Shown here: positions 41,203-50,651 of the stretch, one piece after another
Numbering within the stretch: the first letter of the stretch is position 1
Layout: each line of letters opens with the position of its first letter
Assembly (NCBI GenBank): GCA_964397565.1
Contig: CAYNJC010000007.1
Location: 1-64,000, forward strand
Direction: 5' to 3'
DNA length: 64,000 nt
Origin: JAPLST01 sp964397565
GTDB taxonomy: Bacteria; Auribacterota; UBA3054; JAPLST01
Made by a program: the position numbers and the translations under genes
The notes under the pieces: generated by a model
What the model was told of the DNA's origin: nothing
What the model saw: only the letters and a program-made list of their open reading frames with translations
Databases searched by the model: none

Positions 41203-41877
41203 ATGCAGAATCAAGGCAAATTGTGCTTGTTGCTGTACGGTGCCGGCGGCCACGCGGCAGTGGTCGAGTCGGCGGTCATTAAAGGCAGTGATTATTTCAT
41301 TTTTGAAATTCTGGATGATGGCAAACCGCCTGGGACACGACTGGTGCACGGCAAAGTGCTGGGCGGGCGCAAATATCTTTCCGCATTTCACGCCGACGGG
41401 ATTCGCTATGTGCACGTGGCGATCGGTGACAACGCGACGCGCGAACGCGTGGTCGGGGTTCTGGAGCAGACGGGGTTTGTGTACGTGACCGTGCGGCATC
41501 CGGCGGCACTGGTGGAAGAGGGCGCGCTGATTGAGAGCGGCGCGTTTCTGGCGGCGGGCTGCATTGTCGGCGCCCGGACGCACATCGGCCGCGGCTGCAT
41601 CGTCAACACGGCCGCGGCGGTTGACCACGATTGCGACGTGGGCGCGTTTGCGCATGTCTGTCCGGGCGCACAACTGGCGGGCGACGTTACCATCGGCGCA
41701 CGCGCGTTCATTGGCACTGGCGCGGTGATAATTCCCGGTATAACCATTGGTGACGATGCCATCATCGGTGCCGGCGCGGTGGTCATTCGGCATGTGCCGG
41801 CTGGCCGGACAGTAGTGGGCAATCCGGCGCGGGTGGTCAAACCGCGCGGCGCGCAAGCAGTGGACACGCAGACATAG
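41203..41877 (+). CDS. NeuD/PglD-type sugar O-acyltransferase
   Basis: A 224-residue hexapeptide-repeat acyltransferase. The N-terminal nucleotide-sugar-binding part starts with CLLLYGAGGHAAVVESAV (compare GAGGHA in PglD/NeuD). From about residue 95 the left-handed beta-helix shows regular hexapeptides (CIVGARTHIGRGCIVNTAAAV, HDCDVG, with the catalytic histidine). Such enzymes acetylate amino or hydroxyl groups of sugars for glycan or sialic acid-like products. AGGAGA precedes the ATG. It lies between a lipoprotein and PEP-CTERM genes, compatible with envelope glycan work (inference). Confidence 0.9.
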   Translation: MQNQGKLCLLLYGAGGHAAVVESAVIKGSDYFIFEILDDGKPPGTRLVHGKVLGGRKYLSAFHADGIRYVHVAIGDNATRERVVGVLEQTGFVYVTVRHPAALVEEGALIESGAFLAAGCIVGARTHIGRGCIVNTAAAVDHDCDVGAFAHVCPGAQLAGDVTIGARAFIGTGAVIIPGITIGDDAIIGAGAVVIRHVPAGRTVVGNPARVVKPRGAQAVDTQT

Positions 41878-41894
41878 TCACGATCGCTGCAGAT

Positions 41895-41918
41895 GCGCGA
41901 CACGGAGGTCGCTCCCAC
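41895..41918 (-). repeat. REP-like hairpin
   Basis: On the minus strand this reads TGGGAGCGACCTCCGTGTCG and onward, with stem GCGAC/GTCGC around CTCCGT. Related copies are at 38968, 58435 and 58492, where stem bases change in a compensating way. It lies between the acyltransferase and peptidase genes. Confidence 0.7.
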
Positions 41919-41991
41919 GTTCAGCTGCCGTGCAGAGGCGCCGGGACCAGGAAGGAACGAGTGGCGCTTTTTATGTTATACTAGTATCAAG

Positions 41992-44229
41992 ATGATTACG
42001 ACAACGACAAAACGACTGGTGTTGAGCGGCTTGGTACTGGTGGTCGGGCTGTTGGCGCACCGCGCGCAGGGTGCGGAGGACAAAACTCTGGTGCGGTTGG
42101 AAGCGCCTACCCCCGCGCTGCTCGCCACGCTGCAGAAAGAGGGCCATGACATTGCTGCCTATCGGCCCGGCAAGTTTTTAGATCTGGTCGTGACCGCCAA
42201 AGAACGTATAGCGCTGGAAGCACGCGGCCTCACGCCGATACTGCGCAGAACAACGGATGACGTGCGTCGCAATCTTGGCCTGGCGCCGCTGGCCTTGCCG
42301 GGCTATCGCAGTTACGCGACGGTGCGCGCCGAATTAATCGCGCTGACGGCGGCATATCCGAGCATCACCGCACTGTACGACATTGGCGACAGTCGCGGCA
42401 AAGAGTATGCAACCAACGGCATGGCGGGCTACACTGCGTATCAGCATGATCTGTGGGCGCTGAAAGTGTCGGACAATCCGCAGGTTGAGGAAGACGAGCC
42501 GAGCATATTCTACTTGGGCGCACACCACGCGCGCGAGCCGATCGGCACGGAAATCGTGATGACCTTACTCAATCTTCTCTTGACGAATTATGGGCATGCT
42601 GCGGCGTGGACGGCCGACGTGACCAACAAACAGATTTGGTTTGTACCGATCGTCAATCCGGACGGGCACAAAATCGTGTACGACGGCAGTGATGTCTGGT
42701 GGCGCAAGAACATTCGCGACAACAATAGCAGCGGCGGATGGAGCAGCGGCGACGGCGTCGATCCAAATCGCAATTACGGCTTTGGGTGGGGCGGCGCCGG
42801 CGCGTCGGCATCGCCGTTTGATGAAACCTATCGCGGGCCGTCGGCGTTTTCCGAGCCGGAGACGCGCGCCGTGAAGGCGTTGGTGGATGCGCACCCGTTT
42901 GTGGCCGGCATTACCTATCACAGTTACAGCGAATTGGTGCTGTTCCCGTATGGGTATGCCACTGGTGTAAGCGCGCCGGATGACGCGGCCTTGCGTGAGC
43001 TGGCGGTGCGCATGGCTCTATCGATTCCCGGACAAAATGGCGGCACCTATACGCCGCAAGTCTCGTGGGAATTATACGCCGCATCCGGCGTGACCGATGA
43101 CTATGCCTATGGCCAGCGTGGCGTATTCTGTTATACCATCGAGGTCGCTGCCAATGAGTTCATCCCGCCGGCGGCGCAGGTGCCGGGCATTTGCCAGAAC
43201 AACATTGCCGCGGCCGTCGCGCTGTTGCGCCGCGTGGACAGCGCGACCTTGACGGGGCGCATCCGTGACGCAGCCAACGCGGCGCCGCTGTGCGCCAGCG
43301 TGTATGTGCACGGGGTGGACAACACCGGCGCGTATCGCACGCCCTACACGGCTGAACAAACCTTTGGGCGGTATCACCGTTTGCTGACCACGGGCGTATA
43401 TGCCGTGACCTATGCCTGCTTTGGTTATCGCAGTGTGCAGACCAATGCGGTCATCCGCGCGACCGGGCAGACCGTCATTGATCTGGACCTGGCCAGCGCG
43501 CCGCGGTGGACGCTGGCAGGGGTGGTGCGCAATGCGGATACGCAGGTGCTGGTGACCAACGCACTCGTGCTGGTGACCAACGCGCCAGTGGCCGCGGTGC
43601 GGACAGACAGTGGCGGCGCCTTTAGTATGACCAATATACCGCAAGGCCCGTACGCCTTGCGCATCAGTGCGCCGGGCTATGCCGCGATCTGTGCGCCCGT
43701 CAGCGTGGGCGACAGTGACACCAACGTACTCATCGCGCTGCACGATAACATCAATGAGTCCTTTGAGCAAGGCGGATTCAATGGCCTGTGGACCTTTGGC
43801 GGCAACACGCCATGGACGATCACCAGCGCCCAGCATGCGGACGGCGCCTATGCTGCGCGCTCGGGCGTGATTGGTGACAATCAAAGTTCAAGCATCGCGA
43901 CGACGTTCGACGTGGTGCAACAGAGTGACGTGTCGTTCTACCTGAAAACCTCGACCGAGAGCGGCTATGACTACCTGCGCTTTCTGGTGGACGGCGTCGA
44001 GCGCGCGAAATGGGCAGGCGAGACTCCCTGGCAGCAGGTGCAATATCAGATCAGCACGGGCATGCACACCTTCACCTGGCAGTACAGCAAAGATGCTAAC
44101 ACGGTGAGTGGCGCGGATGCCGCCTGGCTTGATGTGATTGCATTTCCGGTGGGCGTGCCGGAGCCGTCCGGGCTACTGGCGGCCGCACTGGTGCTGTGGC
44201 TGCGCAGGTATAAATGCACGTTCCAGTAG
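41992..44229 (+). CDS. Secreted zinc carboxypeptidase (M14) with PEP-CTERM anchor
   Basis: A 745-residue exported peptidase. It has a signal peptide (residues 1-24, LVLVVGLLAHRAQGA), a propeptide-like region, and an M14 domain (about 95-420) with the zinc site YLGAHHAREPIGTEI and later histidine in GITYHSYSE and glutamate in YTIEVAANEF. About 60-100 residues of CarboxypepD_reg-like folds follow, then a jelly-roll domain, then a PEP-CTERM tail (VPEPSGLLAAALVLWLRRYK) that would be processed by an exosortase. Start at 41992 chosen from the signal peptide. TATACT at 41977 is close to the ATG, so the leader may be very short. Confidence 0.92.
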   Translation: MITTTTKRLVLSGLVLVVGLLAHRAQGAEDKTLVRLEAPTPALLATLQKEGHDIAAYRPGKFLDLVVTAKERIALEARGLTPILRRTTDDVRRNLGLAPLALPGYRSYATVRAELIALTAAYPSITALYDIGDSRGKEYATNGMAGYTAYQHDLWALKVSDNPQVEEDEPSIFYLGAHHAREPIGTEIVMTLLNLLLTNYGHAAAWTADVTNKQIWFVPIVNPDGHKIVYDGSDVWWRKNIRDNNSSGGWSSGDGVDPNRNYGFGWGGAGASASPFDETYRGPSAFSEPETRAVKALVDAHPFVAGITYHSYSELVLFPYGYATGVSAPDDAALRELAVRMALSIPGQNGGTYTPQVSWELYAASGVTDDYAYGQRGVFCYTIEVAANEFIPPAAQVPGICQNNIAAAVALLRRVDSATLTGRIRDAANAAPLCASVYVHGVDNTGAYRTPYTAEQTFGRYHRLLTTGVYAVTYACFGYRSVQTNAVIRATGQTVIDLDLASAPRWTLAGVVRNADTQVLVTNALVLVTNAPVAAVRTDSGGAFSMTNIPQGPYALRISAPGYAAICAPVSVGDSDTNVLIALHDNINESFEQGGFNGLWTFGGNTPWTITSAQHADGAYAARSGVIGDNQSSSIATTFDVVQQSDVSFYLKTSTESGYDYLRFLVDGVERAKWAGETPWQQVQYQISTGMHTFTWQYSKDANTVSGADAAWLDVIAFPVGVPEPSGLLAAALVLWLRRYKCTFQ

Positions 44230-44349
44230 TGCGTCTGAGAGACCGCATTCGATCCCTGTCGGCAGCGCATCTCACGCCGCGCTGCACTATGCCATCGCGC
44301 AAAATGCTATACTAGGCAGGCCACGTTATCATGTACCGAAGGGTGCAGT

Positions 44350-45195
44350 ATGCATGATCGAACACGCGTTGTCTGCAGTGCCGTGCTGTGGCTGGCAGCT
44401 TGTTGCAGCCACGTCTTTGCGGCCCTCGCGCCGGAGTACACCAACGCCTGCCAGTGGGCGTCAAATCCCAGCAACCTGCCGATCGCGCAGAGCTTGGCGT
44501 GGATTTGGACCACCAATCACGAGCCAAACACAGCGCTGGTGTGGACCAACACGCGGGTGAAAGTCGTGACCTGGACGCGCTTCTCGAATTCGTTCGCGCC
44601 GTATGCCGGCACCGGCCAGCTCGTCTCGAACTACTGGGACATGATGTGGGTGACGGTCGCGCCGGAGTTGTACGATTTCTTTGCCGACACCAACCGCTAT
44701 CCCGTGCCGATTGACATTGTCGACGCCAAGCTGCGCATCGAACAGTTGTTGGGCGTCTACAATGATTCACTGAATGTGGCATTTGCGGAAGTGTGGGCGC
44801 GACCGGAAGATTTATTCCGCCCGAGTCGCGCTGCCGAAATCACCACGGCCAGCACGGGTGTTGACTGGCCCGCGCCGCTGCAGACGCCGCCGGGCTTTGC
44901 CAGCGCCGACGCGTATGTCGCCTGGTTCACCAATCGGGCCGCGACCGTCTACACCGATCCATATCCGTTCCCGTGGACGCAGTTGGGCTACACCTATGAC
45001 TGGTGCCCGGCCAGCACGACCGTGATCGGTATCAGCGAATATGTGCTCAAGAAAAATGCGGAATACTATGTCGCGACGACCTGCGACACGCTCGACTATA
45101 TTCCGACCAGTCCGGAGCCGGGCATGCTGGCGGGCATTGCGCTGGTGGTCTGGCGGTGCGCGCGGCGCGGCGGCGCCATGCGGGAGAACGCGTGA
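44350..45195 (+). CDS. PEP-CTERM protein of unknown function
   Basis: The 281-residue protein has a signal peptide (residues 1-24, VVCSAVLWLAACCSHVFA), a tryptophan-rich domain without recognised family, and a C-terminal sorting tail (SPEPGMLAGIALVVWRCARR). It is therefore exported and anchored through exosortase. Repeated WxxTN patterns (WIWTTN, LVWTNTR, AWFTNRA) are notable. Parts of its coding sequence (44660-44693 and 44896-44943) recur near the end of the next gene, which points to an old duplication of this region. Its stop overlaps the next start by four bases. Confidence 0.8.
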   Translation: MHDRTRVVCSAVLWLAACCSHVFAALAPEYTNACQWASNPSNLPIAQSLAWIWTTNHEPNTALVWTNTRVKVVTWTRFSNSFAPYAGTGQLVSNYWDMMWVTVAPELYDFFADTNRYPVPIDIVDAKLRIEQLLGVYNDSLNVAFAEVWARPEDLFRPSRAAEITTASTGVDWPAPLQTPPGFASADAYVAWFTNRAATVYTDPYPFPWTQLGYTYDWCPASTTVIGISEYVLKKNAEYYVATTCDTLDYIPTSPEPGMLAGIALVVWRCARRGGAMRENA

Positions 45196-46475
45196 GCGGC
45201 GTCGAGCGCACACTCTGGCGGGTCGTGCAGCGGCTGGCGCTGGGCGTTGCGCTGATTAGTGGCTGTGCAGTGCTGTTACTGCTGTCCGACTGGCGCGGGC
45301 GCGCGGCGCGCCGCTCCGCGGTGCCGCGCGTGGCCCTATTTGTTTTTGCCAGCCGGCCGATCATGGAGGAATGCGAACGCGGGTGTCTCGAAGCGCTGGC
45401 GGCGCGTGGCTACCGCGCGGGCGAGACCATGCAGCTGCAACGCTTCAACGCCGAAAGCGATCTGCCGACCGCGAGCACGATCGCCAAGGGGATTGCGGAC
45501 GCGCGGGTCACCGCCGTGATCACCTTCAGCACGCCCTGCCTGCAAGCGATGGCGGCCTGCAATCGCGACGGGCTTGTGCCCCATGTGTTCGGTGCCGTCA
45601 CGGATCCGTATGCATCGGGCGTTGGGCTTGATCGTGCGCAGCCGGCGGCCCATCCGTCCTGGCTCACCGGCGTCGGCACCTTTCAGCCGGTGCGCGAGGC
45701 GTTCCGGTTGGCGCGCCAGATGCGGCCCGCGCTACGCTGTGTCGGCGTGGTGTGGTGTACGTCCGAGACGTGCTCGGAAGCGTGTCTGCGCGTGGCGCGC
45801 GACGAATGCCGCGTGCTGGGGATCACGCTGCTGGAAGCGCCAATTACCAGCTCGATTGAAGTGCCCGACGCGGCCAAGGCACTGGTGGCGCGCGGCGCCG
45901 AGGCGCTATGGATTGGCGGTGACAACATTGTCGAGATGGCCGCGCGGGCGATGATTGAGGTTGGCCGTGTCGCCCGGATTCCTGTCTTTGCCAATGCGCC
46001 TGGACATGCCGCAATAGGCGCGCTGTTCGGGCTCGGCGCCGATTATGTCGAGGTCGGGCGCATTACCGGCAACGTCGCGGCCGATGTGCTGGATGGCGGT
46101 GCGTTGGCGGCGATGCCGGTCCGCGAGGGTGTGCCCCAGCAATTGGCGCTGAACACCGACGTGCCGGCGCTGCTGCGTGACCTGTGGCGGATCCCGTCGA
46201 ATGTGCTGGCCGCGGCCGCCATCGTGATCGGCAGCAACCAAGTGGTGCGCGGGCCGGCGCTGGTAGAACAAAAGGGCGCCGTGTCGAATGCGCAGATGCT
46301 GGTGACGAACGTGCCAGTGGCCGCGGCGCGGATAGACACTGGCGGCGTTGCTGCCGGGCCTCATTCACTCAAGAGATATTGCACGTTGCCGGAATTGTAC
46401 GGGTTCTCTGCCGACACCAAGTTTGCCAGTGCCGACGCGTTTGTCGCCTGGTTCACCAAGCGGGACAACGCATGA
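45192..46475 (+). CDS. ABC-type substrate-binding protein, first copy, with chimeric tail
   Basis: A 427-residue protein of the ABC_sub_bind family (the TrpX class). It has an N-terminal lipoprotein-like or anchor segment (LALGVALISGC) and one periplasmic binding domain (about residues 40-350), 80-90 percent identical to the first domain of the next gene. After about residue 365 the similarity ends abruptly. The remaining 60 residues derive from fragments resembling the M14 peptidase gene (LVTNVPVAAARIDTGG) and the PEP-CTERM gene (FASADAFVAWFTKR). It starts with GTG overlapping the previous stop. Possibly still functional as a single-domain binder. Confidence 0.82.
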   Translation: MSGVERTLWRVVQRLALGVALISGCAVLLLLSDWRGRAARRSAVPRVALFVFASRPIMEECERGCLEALAARGYRAGETMQLQRFNAESDLPTASTIAKGIADARVTAVITFSTPCLQAMAACNRDGLVPHVFGAVTDPYASGVGLDRAQPAAHPSWLTGVGTFQPVREAFRLARQMRPALRCVGVVWCTSETCSEACLRVARDECRVLGITLLEAPITSSIEVPDAAKALVARGAEALWIGGDNIVEMAARAMIEVGRVARIPVFANAPGHAAIGALFGLGADYVEVGRITGNVAADVLDGGALAAMPVREGVPQQLALNTDVPALLRDLWRIPSNVLAAAAIVIGSNQVVRGPALVEQKGAVSNAQMLVTNVPVAAARIDTGGVAAGPHSLKRYCTLPELYGFSADTKFASADAFVAWFTKRDNA

Positions 46476-48502
46476 GCGCAGTCGAGCGCACCATCTGGCG
46501 GGTCGTGCAGCGGTTGGCGCTGGGCGTTGCGTTGATCAGTGGCTGTGCGACCGTGCTGCTGTTGTCCGACTGGCGCGGGCGCGCGGCCCGGCGCACGGCG
46601 GTGCCACGCGTGGCCGTATTCGCCTTTTCCAGCCGGCCAGTTATGGAGGAAAGTGTGCGTGGGTGTCTTGAAGCGCTGGCGGCGCGCGGCTACCGTGCGG
46701 GCGAGACTATGCAGTTACAGCGCTTCAACCCCGAAAGCGATCTGCCGACTGCAAACACGATCGCCAAGGGGATTGTGGACGCGCGTGTTGCCGTCGTGAT
46801 CACGTTTGGCACGCCGTGTTTGCAGGTTATGGCGGCCAGTAATCGGAACGGACAAGTGCCGCATGTGTTTGGCGCGGTCACGGATCCCTACGCCGCCGGC
46901 GTCGGGCTTGATCGCGCGCCGCCGGCGGCCCACCCGCCCTGGCTCACCGGCATCGGCACCTTTGAGCCGGTGCGCGAGACGTTCCGGCTGGCGCGCCAGC
47001 TGCGGCCCGCGCTGCAGTGTGTCGGCGTGGTGTGGTGTACATCCGAGACGTGCTCGGAAGCGTGTCTGCGCGTGGCGCGCGACGAATGCCGCGTACTGGG
47101 AATCACGTTGCTGGAAGCGCCGATTACCAGCTCGATCGAAGTGCCCGACGCGGCCAAGGCACTGGTGGCGCGTGGCGCCGAAGCATTATGGATGGGCGGC
47201 GACAACATCGTCGAAGTGGCCGCGCCTGCGCTGATTGAGGTCGGCCGCGTCGCGCAGATTCCCGTCTTTGCCAATGTGCCCGGGCATGCCGACATTGGTG
47301 CGTTGTTCGGGCTCGGCGCCGATTTTGTCGAGGCCGGACGGATTGCCGGCAACATCGCAGCTGACGTGCTGGATGGGCGCGCGCCGGCAGATTTGCCGAT
47401 CCGCGAGGGCGTGCCCCAGCAATTGGCGCTGAACACCACCGTGCCGGCGCTGCTGCGTGACCTGTGGCAAATTCCATCGAATGTGCTGGCGGCGGCCGCC
47501 ATCGTGATCGGCAGCAACCAAGTGGCGCGCGCGCCGGCGTTGGTCGCGCAAGCGGCCGCCGTGACAAACGCGCCGCGCTGCTGGAACATTCATTTTCTGA
47601 ACTATGCCGAATCATCCTTGCTGGACGAGTGCCTGCAAGGATTTCAGGCCGAGCTGGCCGCGCGCGGCATCGTCACCGGCCGGCACTGCCGCATCACGCT
47701 GCGCAATGCGCAATGCCAGATGTTGAACTTGGTGACGATGGTGGATGCCGCCGTGGCGGACAACGCCGATTTGATTCTGGTAACCTCGACACCAACCTTG
47801 CAGGCAACCCTGAAAAGAGCCGGCCGGGTGCCGGTGCTGTTCACGGTGGTGGCCAATCCGTTTCTGGCGGGCGTCGGCACGGATGTGAGCAATCATCTGC
47901 CGACGGTGACGGGTATTTCGACCATGAGCGATTTCGCCGGCATGGCGGCAGTGGTGCGCGAGTGTCTGCCGCATGCCACCCGGGTCGGCACGCTGTTTTC
48001 GAGCAACGAAGACAACTGCGTGTACAACAAGGACATGCTGGCGGCAGCGCTGCGCAACGTGGGCATCAGTCTGGATGCGGTCGCGGTGTCAACCAGCGCC
48101 GAGGTAGCGGACGCCGCCCTGGCGTTGAGCGGCCGTGGTATTGACGCGATCTGCCAGGTGGTCGGCAACATGCTGGATGCGTCGTTCGCGGGTATCACTC
48201 TTGCGGCCCGGCGCGCGCGCCTGCCGCTGTTCGCGTTTGCGACCAGTCAGGCGCGGGACGGCGGCGCGGCGGTGGCGGTCGCCCGCGATTATGCCGCAGC
48301 GGGCCGTCAACTGGCGCGGCTCACGCAGCGCGTCATGCAGGGGGAGGCGCCCGCACACATGCCGATCGAGTATGTCGCGACAACCGTGGTGAGCGTGCAT
48401 CCCGACAATGCCGCGGCCTGCGGCCTGATGTTGCCGGCGAGTTTGCGCGAGCGCGCGGACAACGTGTTCGGCGTGCCGGAGGAGACGCATGTTGCGCATT
48501 GA
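46472..48502 (+). CDS. ABC-type substrate-binding protein with two binding domains, second copy
   Basis: A 676-residue protein with the same N-terminal anchor/lipobox (ALISGC) and two tandem ABC_sub_bind domains (about 40-350 and 370-660). The second starts at WNIHFLNYAESSLLDECLQGF and shows TSTPTLQATLKRAGRVPVLF and VANPFLAGVGTD, as is usual for this family (TrpX; YtfQ-unrelated). Ligands known for the class include tryptophan and other aromatic or purine-like compounds; the ligand here is unknown. It is coupled by ATGA to the first copy and overlaps the GNAT gene. The cognate permease and ATPase are two genes further on. Confidence 0.9.
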   Translation: MSAVERTIWRVVQRLALGVALISGCATVLLLSDWRGRAARRTAVPRVAVFAFSSRPVMEESVRGCLEALAARGYRAGETMQLQRFNPESDLPTANTIAKGIVDARVAVVITFGTPCLQVMAASNRNGQVPHVFGAVTDPYAAGVGLDRAPPAAHPPWLTGIGTFEPVRETFRLARQLRPALQCVGVVWCTSETCSEACLRVARDECRVLGITLLEAPITSSIEVPDAAKALVARGAEALWMGGDNIVEVAAPALIEVGRVAQIPVFANVPGHADIGALFGLGADFVEAGRIAGNIAADVLDGRAPADLPIREGVPQQLALNTTVPALLRDLWQIPSNVLAAAAIVIGSNQVARAPALVAQAAAVTNAPRCWNIHFLNYAESSLLDECLQGFQAELAARGIVTGRHCRITLRNAQCQMLNLVTMVDAAVADNADLILVTSTPTLQATLKRAGRVPVLFTVVANPFLAGVGTDVSNHLPTVTGISTMSDFAGMAAVVRECLPHATRVGTLFSSNEDNCVYNKDMLAAALRNVGISLDAVAVSTSAEVADAALALSGRGIDAICQVVGNMLDASFAGITLAARRARLPLFAFATSQARDGGAAVAVARDYAAAGRQLARLTQRVMQGEAPAHMPIEYVATTVVSVHPDNAAACGLMLPASLRERADNVFGVPEETHVAH

Positions 48503-49322
48503 TCACATGACTGCGGCCGACGTCGCCTTGGCGCTGGACTGGGCGGCGCGCGAAGGCTGGAATCCAGGATTGCAGGACGCCGTCTGCTTTCACGCGGCGG
48601 ATCCGCAGGGCTTTTTCGTAGCGCGCGAGGCGGGACGGGTCGTGGGCTTTATCTCCGCCGTTGCCTACGATGCCGCCTTTGGCTTCATCGGCTTGTATAT
48701 TGTGGCGCCGGATTGCCGCGGCAGGCTGGTCGGCATTCGCTTGGCCCAGCGGGCATTGGCGTATTTGGGGCAACGCATCATTGGTGTCGACGGCGTCTTG
48801 CAGAAAACGAAGAATTATGTGGCGCACGGCTTCTGTCTGCAGTGCAAAAACATTCGTCACGCCGGCGTGTTGCCGCACGCGGCCGGCAGCGCGAATGTTG
48901 TGGCGGTGCGAGAGGTGGCGTGGGACGCACTGCTGGCGTATGACCGCCGGCATTTCCCCGCGCCGCGCGCACAGTTTTTGCAGCACTGGCTGGACGCGCC
49001 AGGGCATCATGGCTACGCCTACCTACAGGCGGATGTGGTGCGCGGCTATGGGGTGGTCCGCCCGTGCCGGACGGGCTACAAACTCGGACCACTGTTTGCC
49101 GACAGCATGGCGGTTGCCGATGCGCTGGCAGGCGTGCTGGGTGTGCACACGCAGGGCGCGATGGTGTACTTCGACACACCGGACACGAATCCCGCCGCGG
49201 TTGCGCTGGCGCGCCAGTACGGCATGCAGGAAGTGTTTGCCACGGCGCGCATGTACCGTGGTGGCCTGCCGGATCTGCCAGACAACGAGATCTTTGGCAT
49301 CACCAGTTTCGAGTTGGGATGA
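48489..49322 (+). CDS. GNAT acetyltransferase, YitH-like two-domain type
   Basis: A 277-residue protein with an N-terminal GNAT domain (AREAGRVVGFISAVAYDAAFGFIGLYIVAPDCRGRLVGIRLAQRAL, acetyl-CoA loop near residue 78) and a second C-terminal acetyltransferase-like domain with LGPLFADS and YFDTPDTNPAAVALARQYG. This corresponds to the GNAT plus Acetyltransf_18 arrangement. The substrate is unknown. It overlaps the binding-protein gene by 14 bases, so it belongs to the transporter cluster; modification of the transported compound is one possibility (inference). Confidence 0.85.
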   Translation: MLRIDHMTAADVALALDWAAREGWNPGLQDAVCFHAADPQGFFVAREAGRVVGFISAVAYDAAFGFIGLYIVAPDCRGRLVGIRLAQRALAYLGQRIIGVDGVLQKTKNYVAHGFCLQCKNIRHAGVLPHAAGSANVVAVREVAWDALLAYDRRHFPAPRAQFLQHWLDAPGHHGYAYLQADVVRGYGVVRPCRTGYKLGPLFADSMAVADALAGVLGVHTQGAMVYFDTPDTNPAAVALARQYGMQEVFATARMYRGGLPDLPDNEIFGITSFELG

Positions 49323-49336
49323 GCATGACGCGGCGC

Positions 49337-49365
49337 TTTACTTTCCACGGCCAGCACGCTATAAT
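49337..49365 (+). promoter_or_regulatory. Sigma70-like promoter of the STAS-permease-ATPase-kinase operon
   Basis: TTTACT (49337-49342) and consensus TATAAT (49360-49365) are separated by 17 bases, 36 bases before the ATG at 49401. It would allow the regulatory and membrane part of the cluster to be expressed apart from the binding proteins. Confidence 0.6.
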
Positions 49366-49400
49366 GGGCGCGCCGAGTACGGCTTTTTTTTACAATCCTT

Positions 49401-50651
49401 ATGATTGAGCTACAACGCACGACCGAAGAAACCTATGTGACGCTTAACGCCCGCGGGCGTCTCGATGCGGCCAGTGTCAGCACGGTCGAAGCCGAGCTCG
49501 ATGACATTGTGCGCCGCGGCCTCTATGATGTGCGGGTGGGCATGCAGGCGGTCGAGTATATCAGCTCGGCCGGCGTGCGGGTGTTGGTGAAATACTTCAA
49601 GTCGCTCAAGCAACTGGGTGGCGGCCTGCGCATCTGCGCGGCCAGCGACACGGTGTTGGCGGTGTTGCGCATGGGCGGACTGGGTGCCTTGTTCGAGCCG
49701 CCCGCGCGCCACGCGGCGCCGGCGCCGCAAGCGCCGCCCGTCACGCTCACGCGCCACACATTTGGCGACTGTAGTGTCAGCACCTATCCGCAGACGCCGG
49801 TGCAGGCAGTGGCCTGCCGTGTGATCGGGGATGCGCGCGTGCTGACCGCCGCGGCGGCGCCGGAGGTGCTGCCGCGCATTGCGATTACACGTGACCGGCT
49901 GGTGCTCGGCGTGGGCGCCTGCGGACGCGATGCCGCGGATTGCCGCCCGCGCTGCGGCGAACTGTTGGCGGTCAGCGGCGCCGTTGCATATCTGCCCACC
50001 GATGATGACGGCACGCCCGACTACCTGCTGGCCAGCGCAACAATCCAGCCGGATGCGCATGTGTTGTACGCGCTGCAATGTGATGGCGCGCTGGGCCTGC
50101 ATGCGCGCTTCGAGACGGCCGCCGGGCAACGTGGCACACCAGTCTCACAAATTGCGCAGGCGCTGCTCGATCTTTGCGCCGTCGAGCAGATCGCGTTTGT
50201 GATGATCGCCGAATCGGCCGGCTTGATCGGCGCCGCATTGCGCCGCGCACCGACCGCGGCCGGCGGCGCGCAATTTGCGTTTCCCGATATTCGTGACTGG
50301 CTTGCGTTCACGCCGGAACATGCGCATGAGCGCGCGTTGGCCTTGGTTGTCGGCATCGTCGCGCGGGACGCGCCGGCATGCCTGCAGCCATTCCTGCGCC
50401 CGCTGGCAGCGCCGGCCGCGCTGCTGGGGCACTTGCATGCCGCCGTGTTTGATTACCGCGCCCTGCCCCAAGGTCCGCTGGCGTTGCACGCCACGGTGCA
50501 TACGCTGTTCCAGGAGCAAAGCCTGCGCGGCATGCTGCATCTGCTGCATGATCCGCGGGCGATCGCCGGCGCGGGCGAGAGCATGCTGGTGCGCGGTGCG
50601 CTGTGGGCCGGTCCGCTGGGCTCGATCACCCCGGCAGAGCCCACGCGATGA
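49401..50651 (+). CDS. STAS-domain protein with an uncharacterised C-terminal domain
   Basis: The 416-residue protein begins with a STAS domain (residues 1-100; VGMQAVEYISSAGVRVLVKYFKSL, where the SSAG serine is the usual phosphorylation site of anti-sigma antagonists). The remaining 300 residues (RLVLGVGACGRDAADCRPRCGELLAVSGAVAYLPTD onward) vaguely recall a degenerate PP2C-type or related alpha/beta fold, but are not recognised. A phosphorylatable STAS input fused to an unknown output and coupled by four bases to the ABC permease suggests it controls, or is controlled by, the transporter. It has its own promoter. Confidence 0.78.
   Translation: MIELQRTTEETYVTLNARGRLDAASVSTVEAELDDIVRRGLYDVRVGMQAVEYISSAGVRVLVKYFKSLKQLGGGLRICAASDTVLAVLRMGGLGALFEPPARHAAPAPQAPPVTLTRHTFGDCSVSTYPQTPVQAVACRVIGDARVLTAAAAPEVLPRIAITRDRLVLGVGACGRDAADCRPRCGELLAVSGAVAYLPTDDDGTPDYLLASATIQPDAHVLYALQCDGALGLHARFETAAGQRGTPVSQIAQALLDLCAVEQIAFVMIAESAGLIGAALRRAPTAAGGAQFAFPDIRDWLAFTPEHAHERALALVVGIVARDAPACLQPFLRPLAAPAALLGHLHAAVFDYRALPQGPLALHATVHTLFQEQSLRGMLHLLHDPRAIAGAGESMLVRGALWAGPLGSITPAEPTR

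Noticed and set aside
46184..46471. Upstream extension of the second binding-protein frame
   Set aside because: It lies out of frame over the first binding-protein gene; the ATG at 46472 begins the repeated N-terminal sequence shared by both copies.
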